Positions 18,401-28,520 of a stretch of DNA of 56,000 nucleotides are shown in pieces. A program made the translations under genes and the position numbers. The DNA lies in contig CAUYUJ010019893.1 in the NCBI GenBank assembly GCA_963575745.1, forward strand, positions 426,089-482,088, in the 5' to 3' direction. Origin of the DNA: Prorocentrum cordatum (lineage: Eukaryota; Sar; Dinophyceae; Prorocentrales; Prorocentraceae). The notes under the pieces are model-generated. The model was given only the letters and a program-made list of their open reading frames with translations, was not told where the DNA came from and ran no database searches. The first letter of the stretch is position 1. Each line of letters opens with the position of its first letter.

Positions 18401-20555
18401 CTCCATTCGTACAGCGGCGGGGTCCGTCTCGACCCGATGGTTCTCCACACAGGTGACGTGCTCCGTCTGTGCTGCGAAACTGTGTGGGCTGGCAGCGTGA
18501 AGCCTCGCGTGCTAGAGGTCACGCTGGCGGCAGCTTGCAGGAAGAGCGCGGCATCCGGGAGCCCGTGGCGGATGGCCAGTTCCCCAGCCGATGTATTAGC
18601 ACTCACTTTGGCACGCGTTGACTGGGACATGGAGGGCAGCACGCATCTCGCCACGGACACGGGGGAGCGCTACGACCTCCTGCGGACGCCCCCGCACCAG
18701 CTCCAGAAGCTCGTGGAGGCCGCGGCGGTGCGGGCGTCGGATCGTATAGCCCTCAGCCGTCTTGGGACTGATCTTGGGGCGGCAGGGGGAAGCAGGGACA
18801 GCGACTGCGACGAGCACCCTGGGGCTCCTCCAGTTTGTTGGAGTGGCCTCGGACCGCTCCTACGACGCACGAGCGCTGGATGGAGCCTCCAGCATCAGCG
18901 CGCCTTGCGCGCCGGCGTCAGCAACGCAGTCTGGTGCCAGGCGCGTCTGCTCAGACACGGACTTGTGCAAGATGGGCTGTGCAGGCTATGCGGCGGTGCC
19001 CTGGGTACGCTTTGGCACGGGTGCTACGACTGCCCGGCGCGCCAGGCGCTGCGACGCGACCGCATCGGGGCTCGCCATCGCCTTCGGGCCACCCAGGTGC
19101 GGGACTGGAGCTCGGAGGGAGCAGAGAGGTTCGCGCGTGGCGTGCTGCCCTCGCCTGCCTGCTTCTTCCCCCGCGTAGAGCCCGTCGAGCTGGTGGCGTG
19201 GGTGAACAAGCCGTCCGACGGCCTGCTGAGAGGCACCCTGTTCCTCGATGGGAGCGCCTTCCACATGGATATCCCGGAGTTGGCCCGCGCTGGATGGGCG
19301 ATCGCACAAGTTGGCCGTTTTGGACGCGGTGGAAGCGGCTGCCTACGGGCCCGTCCCTTTCTGGGCTGGCCCGCGGCAGACCTCCCGGGACGGCGAAGAC
19401 TTTGCCGTCCTTATGCTTTGTGACTTTGCTGCGCCTGGCGTGCTCGACTTCTACATCGACTGCGAGGGCACCGTGTCGACCATCCAGGCAGGGCCTGGGA
19501 GCGGCGCCAGCGCCCACGACCAGCGGCCGCACCTGCGGGGTCGCATCTGGGGGCACTTCGAGGCATCCGATCTGGAGGTGCACAAGACGCTCGGGCACGC
19601 CACGGCCGCTGACGTAGAGGCAGGGCGCTCCACCTGCTGGGGGCGGGCGGCGAACAACGCGGTAGACAAGCTGGCCAAAGATGGAGCTCACCTCCATTCT
19701 GGCGTGGGTGCGTTGGAGGAGGCCCTGTGGCGGGGCTTCGAGGAGCTCGTCCGTGAGAGTGCCCGGTGGTTCGGGGAGCTCCAGAGCGTGCTTGGAGAGC
19801 GTCAATGCCGGGACTACGACGACGTTCTGCATCGTTCTGACGCTGCTGCTGGCGCAGGCGCAGTGGCCCTGGGAGGGGCGCCCCAACCCGAGATCCGAGT
19901 GGAGAGCAGTTGTGCACAAGAGGCCCTATCACCGGACCAGTTCCTGCCCGGGAATGTGGATCGCGGGGGCGCTTGTGAGCTCGAACTGTCATGGGATCAT
20001 TCTTGGAGTCGCTACTGCGGGGTAGCATGCAAGATAGGGGGACATTCGTTGCTGAGCGCCGGCATTCGGGAGAGACCCGGCCATTGTATAGCGTTTTGCT
20101 TCCTCTGTGGAGGTTATTTTTCCGGCGAGACGCCCAGCGCCAAGATGCGCGGCGGTTGCAAGGGCGCCCGAGCTGGAGCGAAGTATCGTGAGCAGCTTCG
20201 CCTGTTGACCGACGGCAGGTTCCCTCGACACCGCGCTGGTCAGCCTGCTTTGCACCTGTGCGCCCCAACGGGAATCCCACGGGGCGAAGAATTACGATTA
20301 CGACCACTGTGGGAACAGCCCCCAGTGGTCCCAGAGGGCCGAGGGCAGGCAGCAAGGGAGCCTAAGATGGCCACCCCTTCCGTTGCCCCCCAGACGGCCG
20401 CGCAGCAGAAGCAGCTAGTGCTGAAATGCTTTGGCTTGCTTGATTGCGACCTCGATTGGGTGATCGAGGTAGGGGGCCGAGCAGCACGACGCAATGCCAG
20501 CCCCGACAGTGATTGGGCTTCGTGTGAGGACGAGGCCTCGGACTGCTCACTGTAG
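15470..20555 (+). pseudogene. Element 2 ORF2: APE endonuclease, RT, RNase H polyprotein with two frameshifts
   Basis: First frame to about 17,285: APE endonuclease with QE at 15,682-15,687, GDFN at 16,042-16,053 and IDFF with Asp at 16,240. The expected terminal SDH-type motif reads SPRAPV, so the catalytic His is replaced by Arg. Second frame, entered near a G-run at 17,280: reverse transcriptase with motif A LLDLSNVYEN (Asp 17,645), motif B IIAGCSAAT, motif C VVDDV (Asp pair 17,921-17,926), a finger CRLCGGALGTLWHGCYDC near 18,979 and the start of RNase H, LFLDGS (Asp 19,247). Third frame, from about 19,310-19,335 on: RNase H FYIDCEG, LGHATAADV and NNAVDKLAK, then a last finger CFLCGGYFS and an acidic end at 20,555. 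No clear ATG starts ORF2. Confidence 0.85.
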
Positions 20556-20608
20556 TAAGTCTGCTTTGGTTTCACCGTCCTAGTGACCACTAGCCATTCC
20601 ATTCCATT
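20556..20608 (+). other. Element 2 3' trailer with (CCATT)3 tail
   Basis: 53 bp between the ORF2 stop and the right target copy. It ends in three CCATT repeats and has no poly(A). This is the part that the element's RT would be expected to recognise when priming. Confidence 0.75.
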
Positions 20609-20623
20609 CATGTCGAGGAATGA
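20609..20623 (+). repeat. Right copy of 15-bp target-site duplication of element 2
   Basis: Identical to 13,981-13,995. The retrogene frame continues directly from it (next codons encode LQAARSVLRC). Confidence 0.93.
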
Positions 20624-21932
20624 GCTGCAGGCTGCGCGCTCGGTGCTGCGGTGTGTCTGCGACGTGGTGGTGGAGCTCGATAGCGACTTCTGTCTGCAGG
20701 ACGAGTCCCCCGAGCTCGTCAACATACTCTTGCTGAACTCGCAGCGATTCCTCTTGGGCGAGGACGTGAGGTTGTTCCTGGCGTCCGAGCAGGATCGCCA
20801 GAAGTTCACCGAGCAGATGGGCCAGTCCTGGGATCAGAGCGACGACGTGGTGGGGCTCAGCGCGGCCTTCCACGTTTCCATGAAAGACAGCTCCAGCATA
20901 CCCCTCGTCGTCGAGGTGTTCTCCGTGCCCTTCGTGGACCGGGGTGCGCAAGCGGCGTATTTTGTCGGGATCCGAGAGTTTACGGACATCAGCCCGATAC
21001 TCACCGTGGACAGTGCGGCGGAGGTGCGCCAGGGCAACTTTCATAGAGCTGCTGCCCCAGAGGCAGTTTCCTGGGCCCCACCCGCGCCAGCAGTGGACTC
21101 CACCCAGGATTCGTCGGACGTGAACTCCGACGCTCTCTCGTGGGACGTGGAGTTCCCGATCGAGGCTGAGGCCATCGGCTGGATCGACATCCTAACCTCA
21201 GGCTACACCGTGAGGTACGCCAGCCCCGCATTCGCTAAGCATCTGGAGGCCAACAGCGAGCTCCTGGCCGCGCTGAGGCCACGCGCACGAGCAGATTTTA
21301 TACGCTGGGTCCAGCAGGCGTATTTCGATCTATTGGAGGAGGGATCCGATTCTGGTCACAAGCAATGCAGCGAGCGGCTCCACATGAAGTGCTCCGCCCC
21401 CGCGGCCACAAGCGGAGCGCGCCGGACGTGGCGATCGGTCTCGGCGTATGTGAGGCTCGACCTGACACCGCCCCGGGGCGGGCAGCCCCACGGCGAGGGT
21501 GTCGTGCGAATTGTGCTCCAGGACCTCCAGATCGGCACGCGAGCGCCCAGCACCTTGTCGAGGGGGACCCCGCCGGCCACGCCCAGAGCCAGCCTGCGCG
21601 CCCCCCAGGTCGCGCGCGGCCGACTGGAGGCCGAAGAGGCCGCGGCCGAGGGGCAGAGGCTTGCGGGGGCCATGGCGGGCGCGGCCGAGGGGCGGCGCGG
21701 CGGCGCTGCCGGCGCGGCCTCGCAGCCGCAGGGCCGCGCCGAGGCCGCGACTGCCGCCGCCGAGGTGCGGGGCGGCGACGCCGCCCTGCCAGCGGCACGG
21801 CCGAGGTGCGCGGCCTCGCTGTCGGCGGCGGCCGCGGCCGAGGCGGCGGCGACCGCGGCCGCGGCGCGGGCCGGAGCCGCCGCCGGCAGGGCGGCGTCGC
21901 CGCAGAGCACAGATCAATTGCAGAGCCTGTGA
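20609..21932 (+). pseudogene. Retrogene, C-terminal part: PAS-like region and Ala/Arg-rich tail
   Basis: Continues the protein begun at 13,187. Within the first 140 residues the sequence alternates short helices and strands in a PAS-like pattern: a conserved start DVVVELDSDFCLQDESPEL, then AFHVSMKD and FVGIREFTDI. A second, weaker segment (AIGWIDILTSGYTVRYASP) may be another PAS-like fold. The last 150 residues are Ala/Arg/Gly-rich low complexity ending QSTDQLQSL. The ATG at 20,610 is created by the target copy and could start a short protein, but there is no sign that it is used. PAS assignment is by pattern only; a profile search would be needed to settle it. Confidence 0.7.
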
Positions 21933-22018
21933 GGCGCAGGCGCGCCCCTGTGTCCGTCGTCGCCGGCCTGCTTGGATCTGAGCCCCCCGCCGGCCCCGAG
22001 AGCCGCGCGCCGAAGGCA

Positions 22019-22036
22019 TCCCCTCGTTTTCCACTC
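22019..22036 (+). repeat. Right copy of 18-bp target-site duplication of the retrogene
   Basis: Identical to 13,032-13,049 and directly follows the retrogene 3' trailer. The next base differs from the left flank, as expected at a border. Confidence 0.9.
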
Positions 22037-22189
22037 TCCTCCATCCGGGGTGGGGGGGATATAATCGAGCACCGCTTCCCGCCCCGCCCGCCAATGCCCC
22101 CGACGCATTTGACAGCGTCATCCAGCGTGGGCCTCGAACAATAATTTCTCGCAGTCCACGCGGTGCAATACAGGTGGTGCGGTTAGTGT

Positions 22190-24320
22190 TTGCCATCCCA
22201 TAAGTTGGAATGCCATTGCTCGCGCAATCATCCCAACCTCTCACCCGCCCGCAAGTCGTTTTGCAAAGTCCTGGCGGAGGCGGTTGCCCTGACTGCGCGG
22301 CCCTGGCTGGCGCAGCTCTGCGGCCGCGGTGGCGGGCGCACGCAAGCTCGCGCGCAGAGCGGCCAGCTGGTTTGGCAGCTCCCCAGCGCGTCTCAAAGGC
22401 CAGGCTGCCGCGCGGGCGCTTCAATGCAGGTCGGTGGCTCGGGCAGGCGCGGCAGTATGATGGTGCCGACATTTGCGGCAACGGTTAGGATAATAGAGAC
22501 GGTGATGGCGATGCTGGTAACGCCGATGACCATGATGATGCCCCTGTGCCGATGTCAAAGTGTTTGAGTGATGATGGCGGCAATGTCGGCGATTGTCGAT
22601 GACGATGTCGTGATGTGGCGGCGCGGATGATCACGATGTTGAGGATTTGCACGCGTCCGAAAAGCCAGGAACCTTGGCAAATGCTTCGGTAAAACATATG
22701 TTGTTTCGCATGTCCTCCTCCACTCTTTTGTGACGTGCTTCGGCGACCGATGGTTTAGGGATGGCATCGGCACGCGCGCGTGGCCACCCGCGCGTGTGGG
22801 CTACATGGCATTGATTGGCATGGTGTCGTGCGTTAGGCGCACACTGGGTCAACGCGGACGCACCGCGCGGTGAAATGAAAATGCGAGTTCGGGGCGAGAT
22901 GGCTACAACTGATGGTTTGCCCATGAATTCAAACACTGTGCGCGGGTAGGCGATCTGCAAGATTTGTGTTGGAAAGTCAAGATGGTGTTCGAGATAGTTG
23001 TTGCTACAATGCCTGCAAAACTGGATTGTTCGGTTTGATTTCGTCGTGTGCGCACGTGCGGTCTCCTCGCAATCGTTTGCAAACGGTTCATCCAGAAATG
23101 TGTTTTGCGATATACGAGTGTTCGCGCAACGTATCGTGTGACAGGGGTGAAAGGGGGCAGCCAGCGTGTATCCAATAGTATTGGCTCATGTGAATAATGA
23201 CCGATGAGGTAGAACCAGTACAAATGCTCCGTGATCCAAGGGGTGGGGGATGCAGGTTGTCATCCTTTTGGGAACAAGGGAGAATTAAGGTGACTTGATC
23301 TCGGTGGGGGGGCCATTAGATTTTGCCAGTTCATGAGTTGTTTGTTCCAGTACTTGCGCAATCATCCCACCCATGCAACCGCAATTCGTTGTGCGAAACC
23401 CATGCTTCCGCAATGGCCATTACTGCTTGGTTTTGGCTGGTTCATTTCTGCGGCCGCGCTGGCGCGCGCAATCTCGCGCGCAGAGCGGCCACCTCTTCTG
23501 ACATAGCCGAAGCGGCCGCCATGGCGTGCACCGCTGGCAGCTCCCCAGTGCGTCTCACAGGCCGCGTTGGCGCGTGGGCGCTTCAGTGCGGGTCGGTGGT
23601 TCGGGCGGGAGCGGCATCGTCATGACGTCGACACCCACGGCACACGCGATGATAACTACGAAGGTGTTGGCGATGACGTTGGTGACGACGATAATGGCCA
23701 TCCTGGCGACGAAGATTATGTCCATCCTTCGATGTCAGCGTGCTGCATTGATGGTGGCGGCGATGTCGGTGGTTGTCACGACGATGACGTGATGCGGCGG
23801 CGCTGATGAGTGCGCTGGTGAAGAAGCACACGGGCGCGGAGATCCGAAACCCTGACAGCCTCCAGGCTTTTCATGTCGTGTGTGTTTTTGGACGCCGTGC
23901 GTGTCGGAAGAGTTCTACTTTGAAACGTTTTGAAAACCGACGGTCGTGAACAGGATATCGGCGCGCGCGCGCGTGGCGACCCGCTCGCGAGGCCCACGGG
24001 GCACTGTACGGTGCGAGTTCGGGCATTGGGCGCACGCTGGATTCACGCGCTTGCACCGCGTGGTGAGATGAGACAGCGGGTTCCGGACGAAATTGCTACA
24101 CGCGTACGTTTTGCCCATGGCTTCAGCAAGTGCGAGCGGGCAGAGTATTGAGAATACTTGTGATGGACATGCGTAATTGGTGTGTTTTGGTGTTTCTACG
24201 TTGGCATCTTTGTAAGTCTATGATGTTTGGTCTGATTTCGACATGCGCGCGCGTGTGGACTTTCTTTGTGTTTCCGGCGGCCGTCTGGCCTTGCCAGTTT
24301 TCGCGGCTCTCCAGTTTGCG
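22190..24320. repeat. Diverged tandem duplication, unit about 1.15 kb
   Basis: Two related blocks, about 22,190-23,130 and 23,325-24,320. Matching landmarks are GCGCAATCATCCCA (22,222 and 23,356), a GCGGCCGCG...GGCGCGC...CGCGCGCAGAGCGGCCA segment, CAGCTCCCCAG, a run of GATGATG-like triplets, and TGATTTCG (about 23,033 and 24,230). The offset grows from 1,134 to about 1,197 bp through indels. No shared protein frame survives in both copies, so I treat it as non-coding. The 150 bp before it (22,037-22,189) is unremarkable unique DNA. Confidence 0.75.
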
Positions 24321-24744
24321 TTTCTTTGCGGTTCGTCGCCGTTTCTGCTGATTGGTCGTCTTCGGCCTCCCTGTTTTCCTATGCCTCCCCGTTCCTCCCG
24401 CCTTCTGTCTTGTCGTCTCGCCGTTGTTCTGCCATCCAGGTCGTTTTTTTGTCTTCTCGTCGCTCATCTTGCTCACTCGCTCACTCGCCTCCTCCGCGTT
24501 CAGTCATGGTTGGTTTATGGCACCGTCCGCTCCACAAACGTTCCGTCCTTTCACCGCCCCATTTGCCATCCATGCCCCGATGGCCTATGCCTGCTGGCGG
24601 CTGCGGGATTCTGAGTGGTCTTTGAGTACCCGGGCGGGTTTCGACGCGCGCGCGGTATACCCCTGCATTTCGACCTTCTACACTTTGTCGCTGCGCGCAG
24701 TGCCGCGGCGCCAAAACATGCGCGTGTGTTCTTACATTTTCGCA
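24321..24744. other. Spacer with no recognised gene
   Basis: Pyrimidine-rich unique sequence. Overlapping short frames on both strands show no family motif. Confidence 0.5.
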
Positions 24745-25050
24745 TCTCAAACATGATAAGTGTATATGTATATATACACACATATATATAGAGATATGTC
24801 AGTATATATGGTCCAGGGCTTGCCCCCCCCCCCCCCTTCCCCAATGCTGATGCCACTGGCCCCCCCCCCCGCGCGATGGTCCCCCCCGACCCCCTTGTGG
24901 GCGTGGCGTGGTGCTGCGCTGCGGTGCCCCCCCCCCCTCTGGATGTGGTGTGGTGCTGTGGTGGTTCAGAAGTGGGCGTGGCGTGGTGCTGCGCTGCGGC
25001 GCCCCCCTCCCCCGCCCTGTGGATGTGGTGTGGTGCTGTGGTGGTTCAGA
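24745..25050. repeat. TA repeats, C-runs and a duplicated GTGGTGCTG phrase
   Basis: A (TA)n region near 24,758-24,810 is followed by C-homopolymers and two copies of a phrase containing GATGTGGTGTGGTGCTGTGG (near 24,942 and 25,022). Confidence 0.8.
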
Positions 25051-25242
25051 GGTCGTCGTCGTCGTCGTCGTCGTCGTCCTCGTCGTCGTCGTCGTCATCG
25101 TCGTCGTCGTCGTCATCGTCGTCGCCGTCGTCATCGTCGTCATCGTCGTCGTCGCCGCCGCCGCCGGCCTCGTCGCCGTCGCAGCCGTCGTCGTCGTCGT
25201 CGTGGTCGTCGTCGTCGTCGTCGCCGTCGTCGTAGTCGCCGC

Positions 25243-25309
<67 letters not shown>

Positions 25310-25311
25310 TC
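25051..25311. repeat. (GTC)n microsatellite
   Basis: About 260 bp of GTC/CGT triplets with CAT, GCC and CTC variants. It is immediately followed by two tandem copies of a phrase GGGACCATACCATCTGG plus a G-run (25,313 and about 25,349). Asp-, Thr-, Val- and Ser-rich translations are artefacts. Confidence 0.93.
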
Positions 25312-25661
25312 TGGGACCATACCATCTGGGGGGGGGGGCGGAGCCCGAGGAATCCTGGGACCATACCATCTGGGGGGGGGGGGCCGTGAACCCTCGACCT
25401 TCATCATACATACAGAAAGGTGTGTGCGCGTGGGACGGTCGTCTTCCCACTTTCTACGCCCTGTCGCTGTGAGAAGGGCCGCGTTGCCATACAAAGCAAT
25501 GTGTGTATGTGTGTGTGTGTGTGTGCGGGCGCGTTCTTGTGCAAAAGAACATTGAAAACTATCGTTTGCGATAAGCGATTGCGATTGCATGCTCAGAGTG
25601 GGGGGGCGAGCGGTCATTCATCGACCCGTGGCGCGTGGCTGAAGTGGGCTCCGCGTTGTCG
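25312..25661. other. Unique spacer with a (GT)n run
   Basis: Contains the duplicated 36-bp phrase after the GTC array and a GT dinucleotide run at about 25,500-25,526. No gene is seen. Confidence 0.5.
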
Positions 25662-25781
25662 ATTGTTGTTGCGTTGTTTTTGGTGTTGTTGGTGGTGTTG
25701 CTGTTGATGTTGATGTTGTCGTTGATGCTGGTGTTGTTGTTGGTGTTGTTGTTGGTGTTGGTGTTGTTGTTGTTGTTGTTG
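25662..25781. repeat. (TTG)n-type microsatellite, left border of repeat copy A
   Basis: GTT/TTG triplets with GGT and GAT variants, ending in a clean TTG run that abuts repeat copy A. The same trinucleotide borders every copy of this repeat family. Confidence 0.9.
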
Positions 25782-26929
25782 AACATTATTAATTCTAAAG
25801 AATAATTATTGTTGGGACCCCTGGTGCGCGCCCCCCCCGCCGCGCCTAGGCCGCAGCCACATTTTCATCATTTTCGTGAGGAAGTCTCAGGCAAAACGGG
25901 GTATACCAGATCCGGTTGTGTTGTTACGATCGGTTTTCCCTTGCAAAAAATAAGGCACAGTGGACATTTCTTGTTCTAACATGACCAAACTTCAAGAATC
26001 CCCTGCAAAAAATGACACGAAGTGCACATTCGCGCGCGCAAGACGAAATCCTTCCAAAACCTTAGTCTTCGTAGCGATTTTCACATAAAAACATGAAAAA
26101 AACCCAATGGTTTTTTCAAAAAAAGGTGTCAAAATTTCATCCCGCGCGCTCTTGCGGATTTGTCGGAAACCCAATACTTTTTCAACATTTCTGTCAAACG
26201 GGCTCTTGCGAGCAACTGTTTCACGTGCTTCGAACTTCTGCAACAAAGGTTGCGCGCCTGCCACGGCCATCATCCCTGTCAAATAATACCATGTGGGACA
26301 CATTCGTTTTTTCTTCGCGCGCGCACGCCGAAATCTTCAAAAATCGTTGGGTTCCTTAGGAATTTTAGCACCGCGCAACATAAAATCATACGAATCGCAC
26401 CGTAGGTCCTCGAAAAACATCTGTACGAATTTTCAAAATTTCTACCCGCGCGCGCTGTCCGAATCCTAAAAAACCAATGGTTTTTCAACATTTATGTTAT
26501 AGAGCTCGCGCGAGCTGTTTTCGCAAGCTCTTTCAACGGCGTTCGCGCGCCTGCCAGGGGCCACAATCCCTTGCAAAACATACCATGCGGGACACATGCG
26601 CGCGTGTCGCGTCGTCGTCGTCGTCGTCGTCGTCGGCATGTTACCACAACAGCAATAGGGGGAAAAGTCGTATACTAAGCTAGCGTCCAGAAAATGTTAC
26701 CACAACAAGTCACTGTACCCATGCGCCAGTGTAGTAGCCACGGTCGTCCGCAGGCCACGAAGTGAAGTGTCCGAACGTCATAGGGCGGGAAGCTGGGTGT
26801 GGGTGGTGGCGAAGAGTCGTTTGGAAATGTGGTAGAGCTTGAACCGGCCCCCCCACAAAGTGGGGGTATTGCCCGCCTCCTATGAAAACCCTGGCACTGG
26901 TGAGAACGGAGTGTCCCCACGTGCTAGTA

Positions 26930-26930
<1 letters not shown>
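25782..26930 (+). repeat. TTG-bounded dispersed repeat, copy A (longest)
   Basis: Starts with AACATTATT and TTCTAAAGAATAATTATTG, continues with CGCGCCTAGGCCGCAGCCAC, and ends with a roughly 200-bp block finishing GTGCTAGTAA. It has about 390 bp more than copies B-D because an internal unit (CCCTTGCAAAA / CCCTGTCAAAT start, GGACACATTCG, CGCGCGC, CGAAAT) is present an extra time. Minus-strand frames in the 3' block are open in two phases at once and are not called. Confidence 0.88.
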
Positions 26931-26999
<69 letters not shown>

Positions 27000-27034
27000 A
27001 TATTGTTGTTCTTATTGTTGTTGTTGCTATTGTT

Positions 27035-27065
<31 letters not shown>

Positions 27066-27123
27066 GTGTTGTTGTTGCTGTTGTCCGTGTTGTTGTTTTT
27101 GATATTGTTATTGCTATTGCTCT
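26931..27123. repeat. (TTG)n microsatellite, right border of copy A
   Basis: TTG triplets with TCG, TTC and GTG variants, near 190 bp. Confidence 0.9.
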
Positions 27124-27443
27124 TACTTCTGGTGCTGTCGCGTTCCGGTTTTTTGGGGTTCCGCCAAAGCTGGCCCCACAACAAAAACAACGCTCCTGCT
27201 CAATATTTCTTCCTTTCTCACTCGGGGCCGGGGCCCTTGCTCGCCCCCCAAAGCCGCCTTTCAAACAACATTTGCGCTCCTGCTCTGCACGTCTCTGTTT
27301 TCCACCCAGGACCCGCGCTCCCGCCCCAGGACCCGTGCAAACAACGACGCTCCCGCTCGATGCGTCTTCCACTTTGTTCAAGGCTCCCAGGAGGCCCTGA
27401 GGCTTCCCCTGTCCCTGTTGAACCTTAGTTGTTTGAGCATTTG
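27124..27443. other. Spacer with no recognised gene
   Basis: Unique sequence with repeated small phrases (CGCTCC.GCTC near 27,190, 27,268, 27,328 and 27,348), perhaps a worn tandem repeat of 60-80 bp. No coding signal. Confidence 0.45.
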
Positions 27444-27545
27444 TTTTATTGTTGGACACCCTGACTGCGCTTTCACGCTCTCGCGCCTGCTCCGCGCGAC
27501 CTCGCTTTCGCTCGAGTCCTGGGGCGTGGCGTCGCCACCGTTGTC
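27444..27545 (+). repeat. Direct repeat flanking the LINE tail, left copy
   Basis: About 100 bp, with GGACACCCTGA, GCGCGACCTCGCT and CCTGGGGCGTGGCGTCG, matched by 28,217-28,314 with few differences. Much longer than a target duplication, so probably a segmental repeat around the LINE tail. Confidence 0.75.
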
Positions 27546-27586
27546 GCCGCCGCCGCTGCCGCCGCCGCCGCGGCCTGCTCCGCTAC

Positions 27587-28084
27587 ATGATCCGCGTCCC
27601 CAAGGATGACCAGGAGGGGGTTGAGGACTACATGAAGAAAACTCACCGTCGTATCCGAGGGGCCCTGGAGAAAAGTGGCTCGACCCCGTGGGACCACCAT
27701 GTTCTTCTTCTGAACTATTCTTGGGCTGGACATATCATGCGTATGGAACATTATGATAAACAGCGCTATGTTTTCAAGGCTTGTCAATATAAGAACTATG
27801 AATACCTGTGCCACCTGAAAGAGCTGATCGGTTCCCAGGGCCACCAACGAAACTTCCATGTGTGGAGATGGGAAAAGCAGTTTTACCAGTATTTCGACAC
27901 CCCGCTGTGGAAACACCACACCCAGAACCTCGAGGAGTGGCAGGCGTCATCATTGGCCTGGCTGGACTGGCGCCTCAAGGACATGGGATGCTCAAAAGAG
28001 AAGCGTAGGAGGGGTGGTTGGGGAGACAGTTGGGTGTACTTACAGATGGCCGAACTCGCCAGGCTTCAGGCGTCTTTACCCTAA
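27587..28084 (+). pseudogene. LINE ORF2 C-terminal fragment
   Basis: From ATG 27,587 the frame is open for 165 codons and reads MIRVPKDDQEGVEDYMKKTH, later LLNYSWAGHIMRM, HVWRWEKQF and EEWQASSLAWLDWR. The W-A-G-H-x-x-R-M and R-W-E patterns are, from memory, typical of the region after the RT in many dinoflagellate LINEs. No RT, endonuclease or RNase H lies beside it, so it is a 5'-truncated remnant. Its codon use is less GC-biased than elements 1 and 2, suggesting a different family. The frame ends at TAA 28,082-28,084. An exapted single-domain gene is possible but has no support. Confidence 0.6.
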
Positions 28085-28216
28085 TCTTCTTCTCTCAGTC
28101 TGCTGTTTTGCGCCCGTCTCAACCCACCTTACATTATGTAGCGTCTCTGTTTGTCGGCTAGGGCCCTGGTGCTACCGTTCCGAATGCCGAGAGTAGTAGT
28201 AGTTGCCGTCGCTAAA

Positions 28217-28314
28217 CTATGATTTCTATTGCTGGACACCCTGAATGCGCTCTCGCGCCTGCTCCGCGCGACCTCGCTCTCGCTCGTGTCCTGGGGCGTG
28301 GCGTCGTCGCCGCC
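28217..28314 (+). repeat. Direct repeat flanking the LINE tail, right copy
   Basis: Counterpart of 27,444-27,545; ends in the same GGGGCGTGGCGTCG phrase and then runs into GTC/GCC triplets, as the left copy does. Confidence 0.75.
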
Positions 28315-28430
28315 GCCGTCGCTGTCGTCGTCATCGTCGTGATCTGGAGGATGTCGGGTGCGTCTTGGAACTCCCAGAGACCCTATGGCCAGAAATATGT
28401 TTTGGGAGAGAGTGCAGACAGGAGGAGGAG

Positions 28431-28476
<46 letters not shown>

Positions 28477-28478
28477 GA

Positions 28479-28509
<31 letters not shown>

Positions 28510-28520
28510 ACGATCACGAG
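28315..28520. repeat. GTC, GAC and GCG triplet repeats
   Basis: Short GTC repeats near 28,315-28,340, a unique core, then (GAC)n/(GCG)n at about 28,431-28,515. The Asp/Ala/Arg-rich frames are artefacts. Confidence 0.85.

Larger units (their letters stand above)
13996..20608 (+). mobile_element. LINE element 2 (non-LTR retrotransposon), exact ends known
   Basis: A 6,613-bp insertion with both borders fixed by its 15-bp target duplication. Order: 278-bp 5' region, intact ORF1 (14,274-15,467), frameshifted ORF2 (to 20,555) with APE endonuclease, RT, CxxC finger, RNase H and a terminal finger, then a 53-bp 3' trailer ending in three CCATT units. A short microsatellite tail instead of poly(A) is usual for several LINE clades. 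The first bases, AGTTTCGGCTCAGG, resemble the last part of DinoSL. ORF2 has two frameshifts, so this copy is probably inactive now. Confidence 0.92.
13050..22018 (+). mobile_element. Retroposed SL-mRNA (retrogene), interrupted by LINE element 2
   Basis: The insertion carries, in order: DinoSL, a 117-bp 5' leader (13,070-13,186), an intronless coding region of 706 codons including the stop once element 2 and one of its target copies are discounted, and an 86-bp 3' trailer (21,933-22,018). The trailer ends GCCGAAGGCA directly against the right 18-bp target copy, with no poly(A). Without element 2 the unit is about 2.3 kb. The order of events is fixed: retrogene first, element 2 later. Confidence 0.85.
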
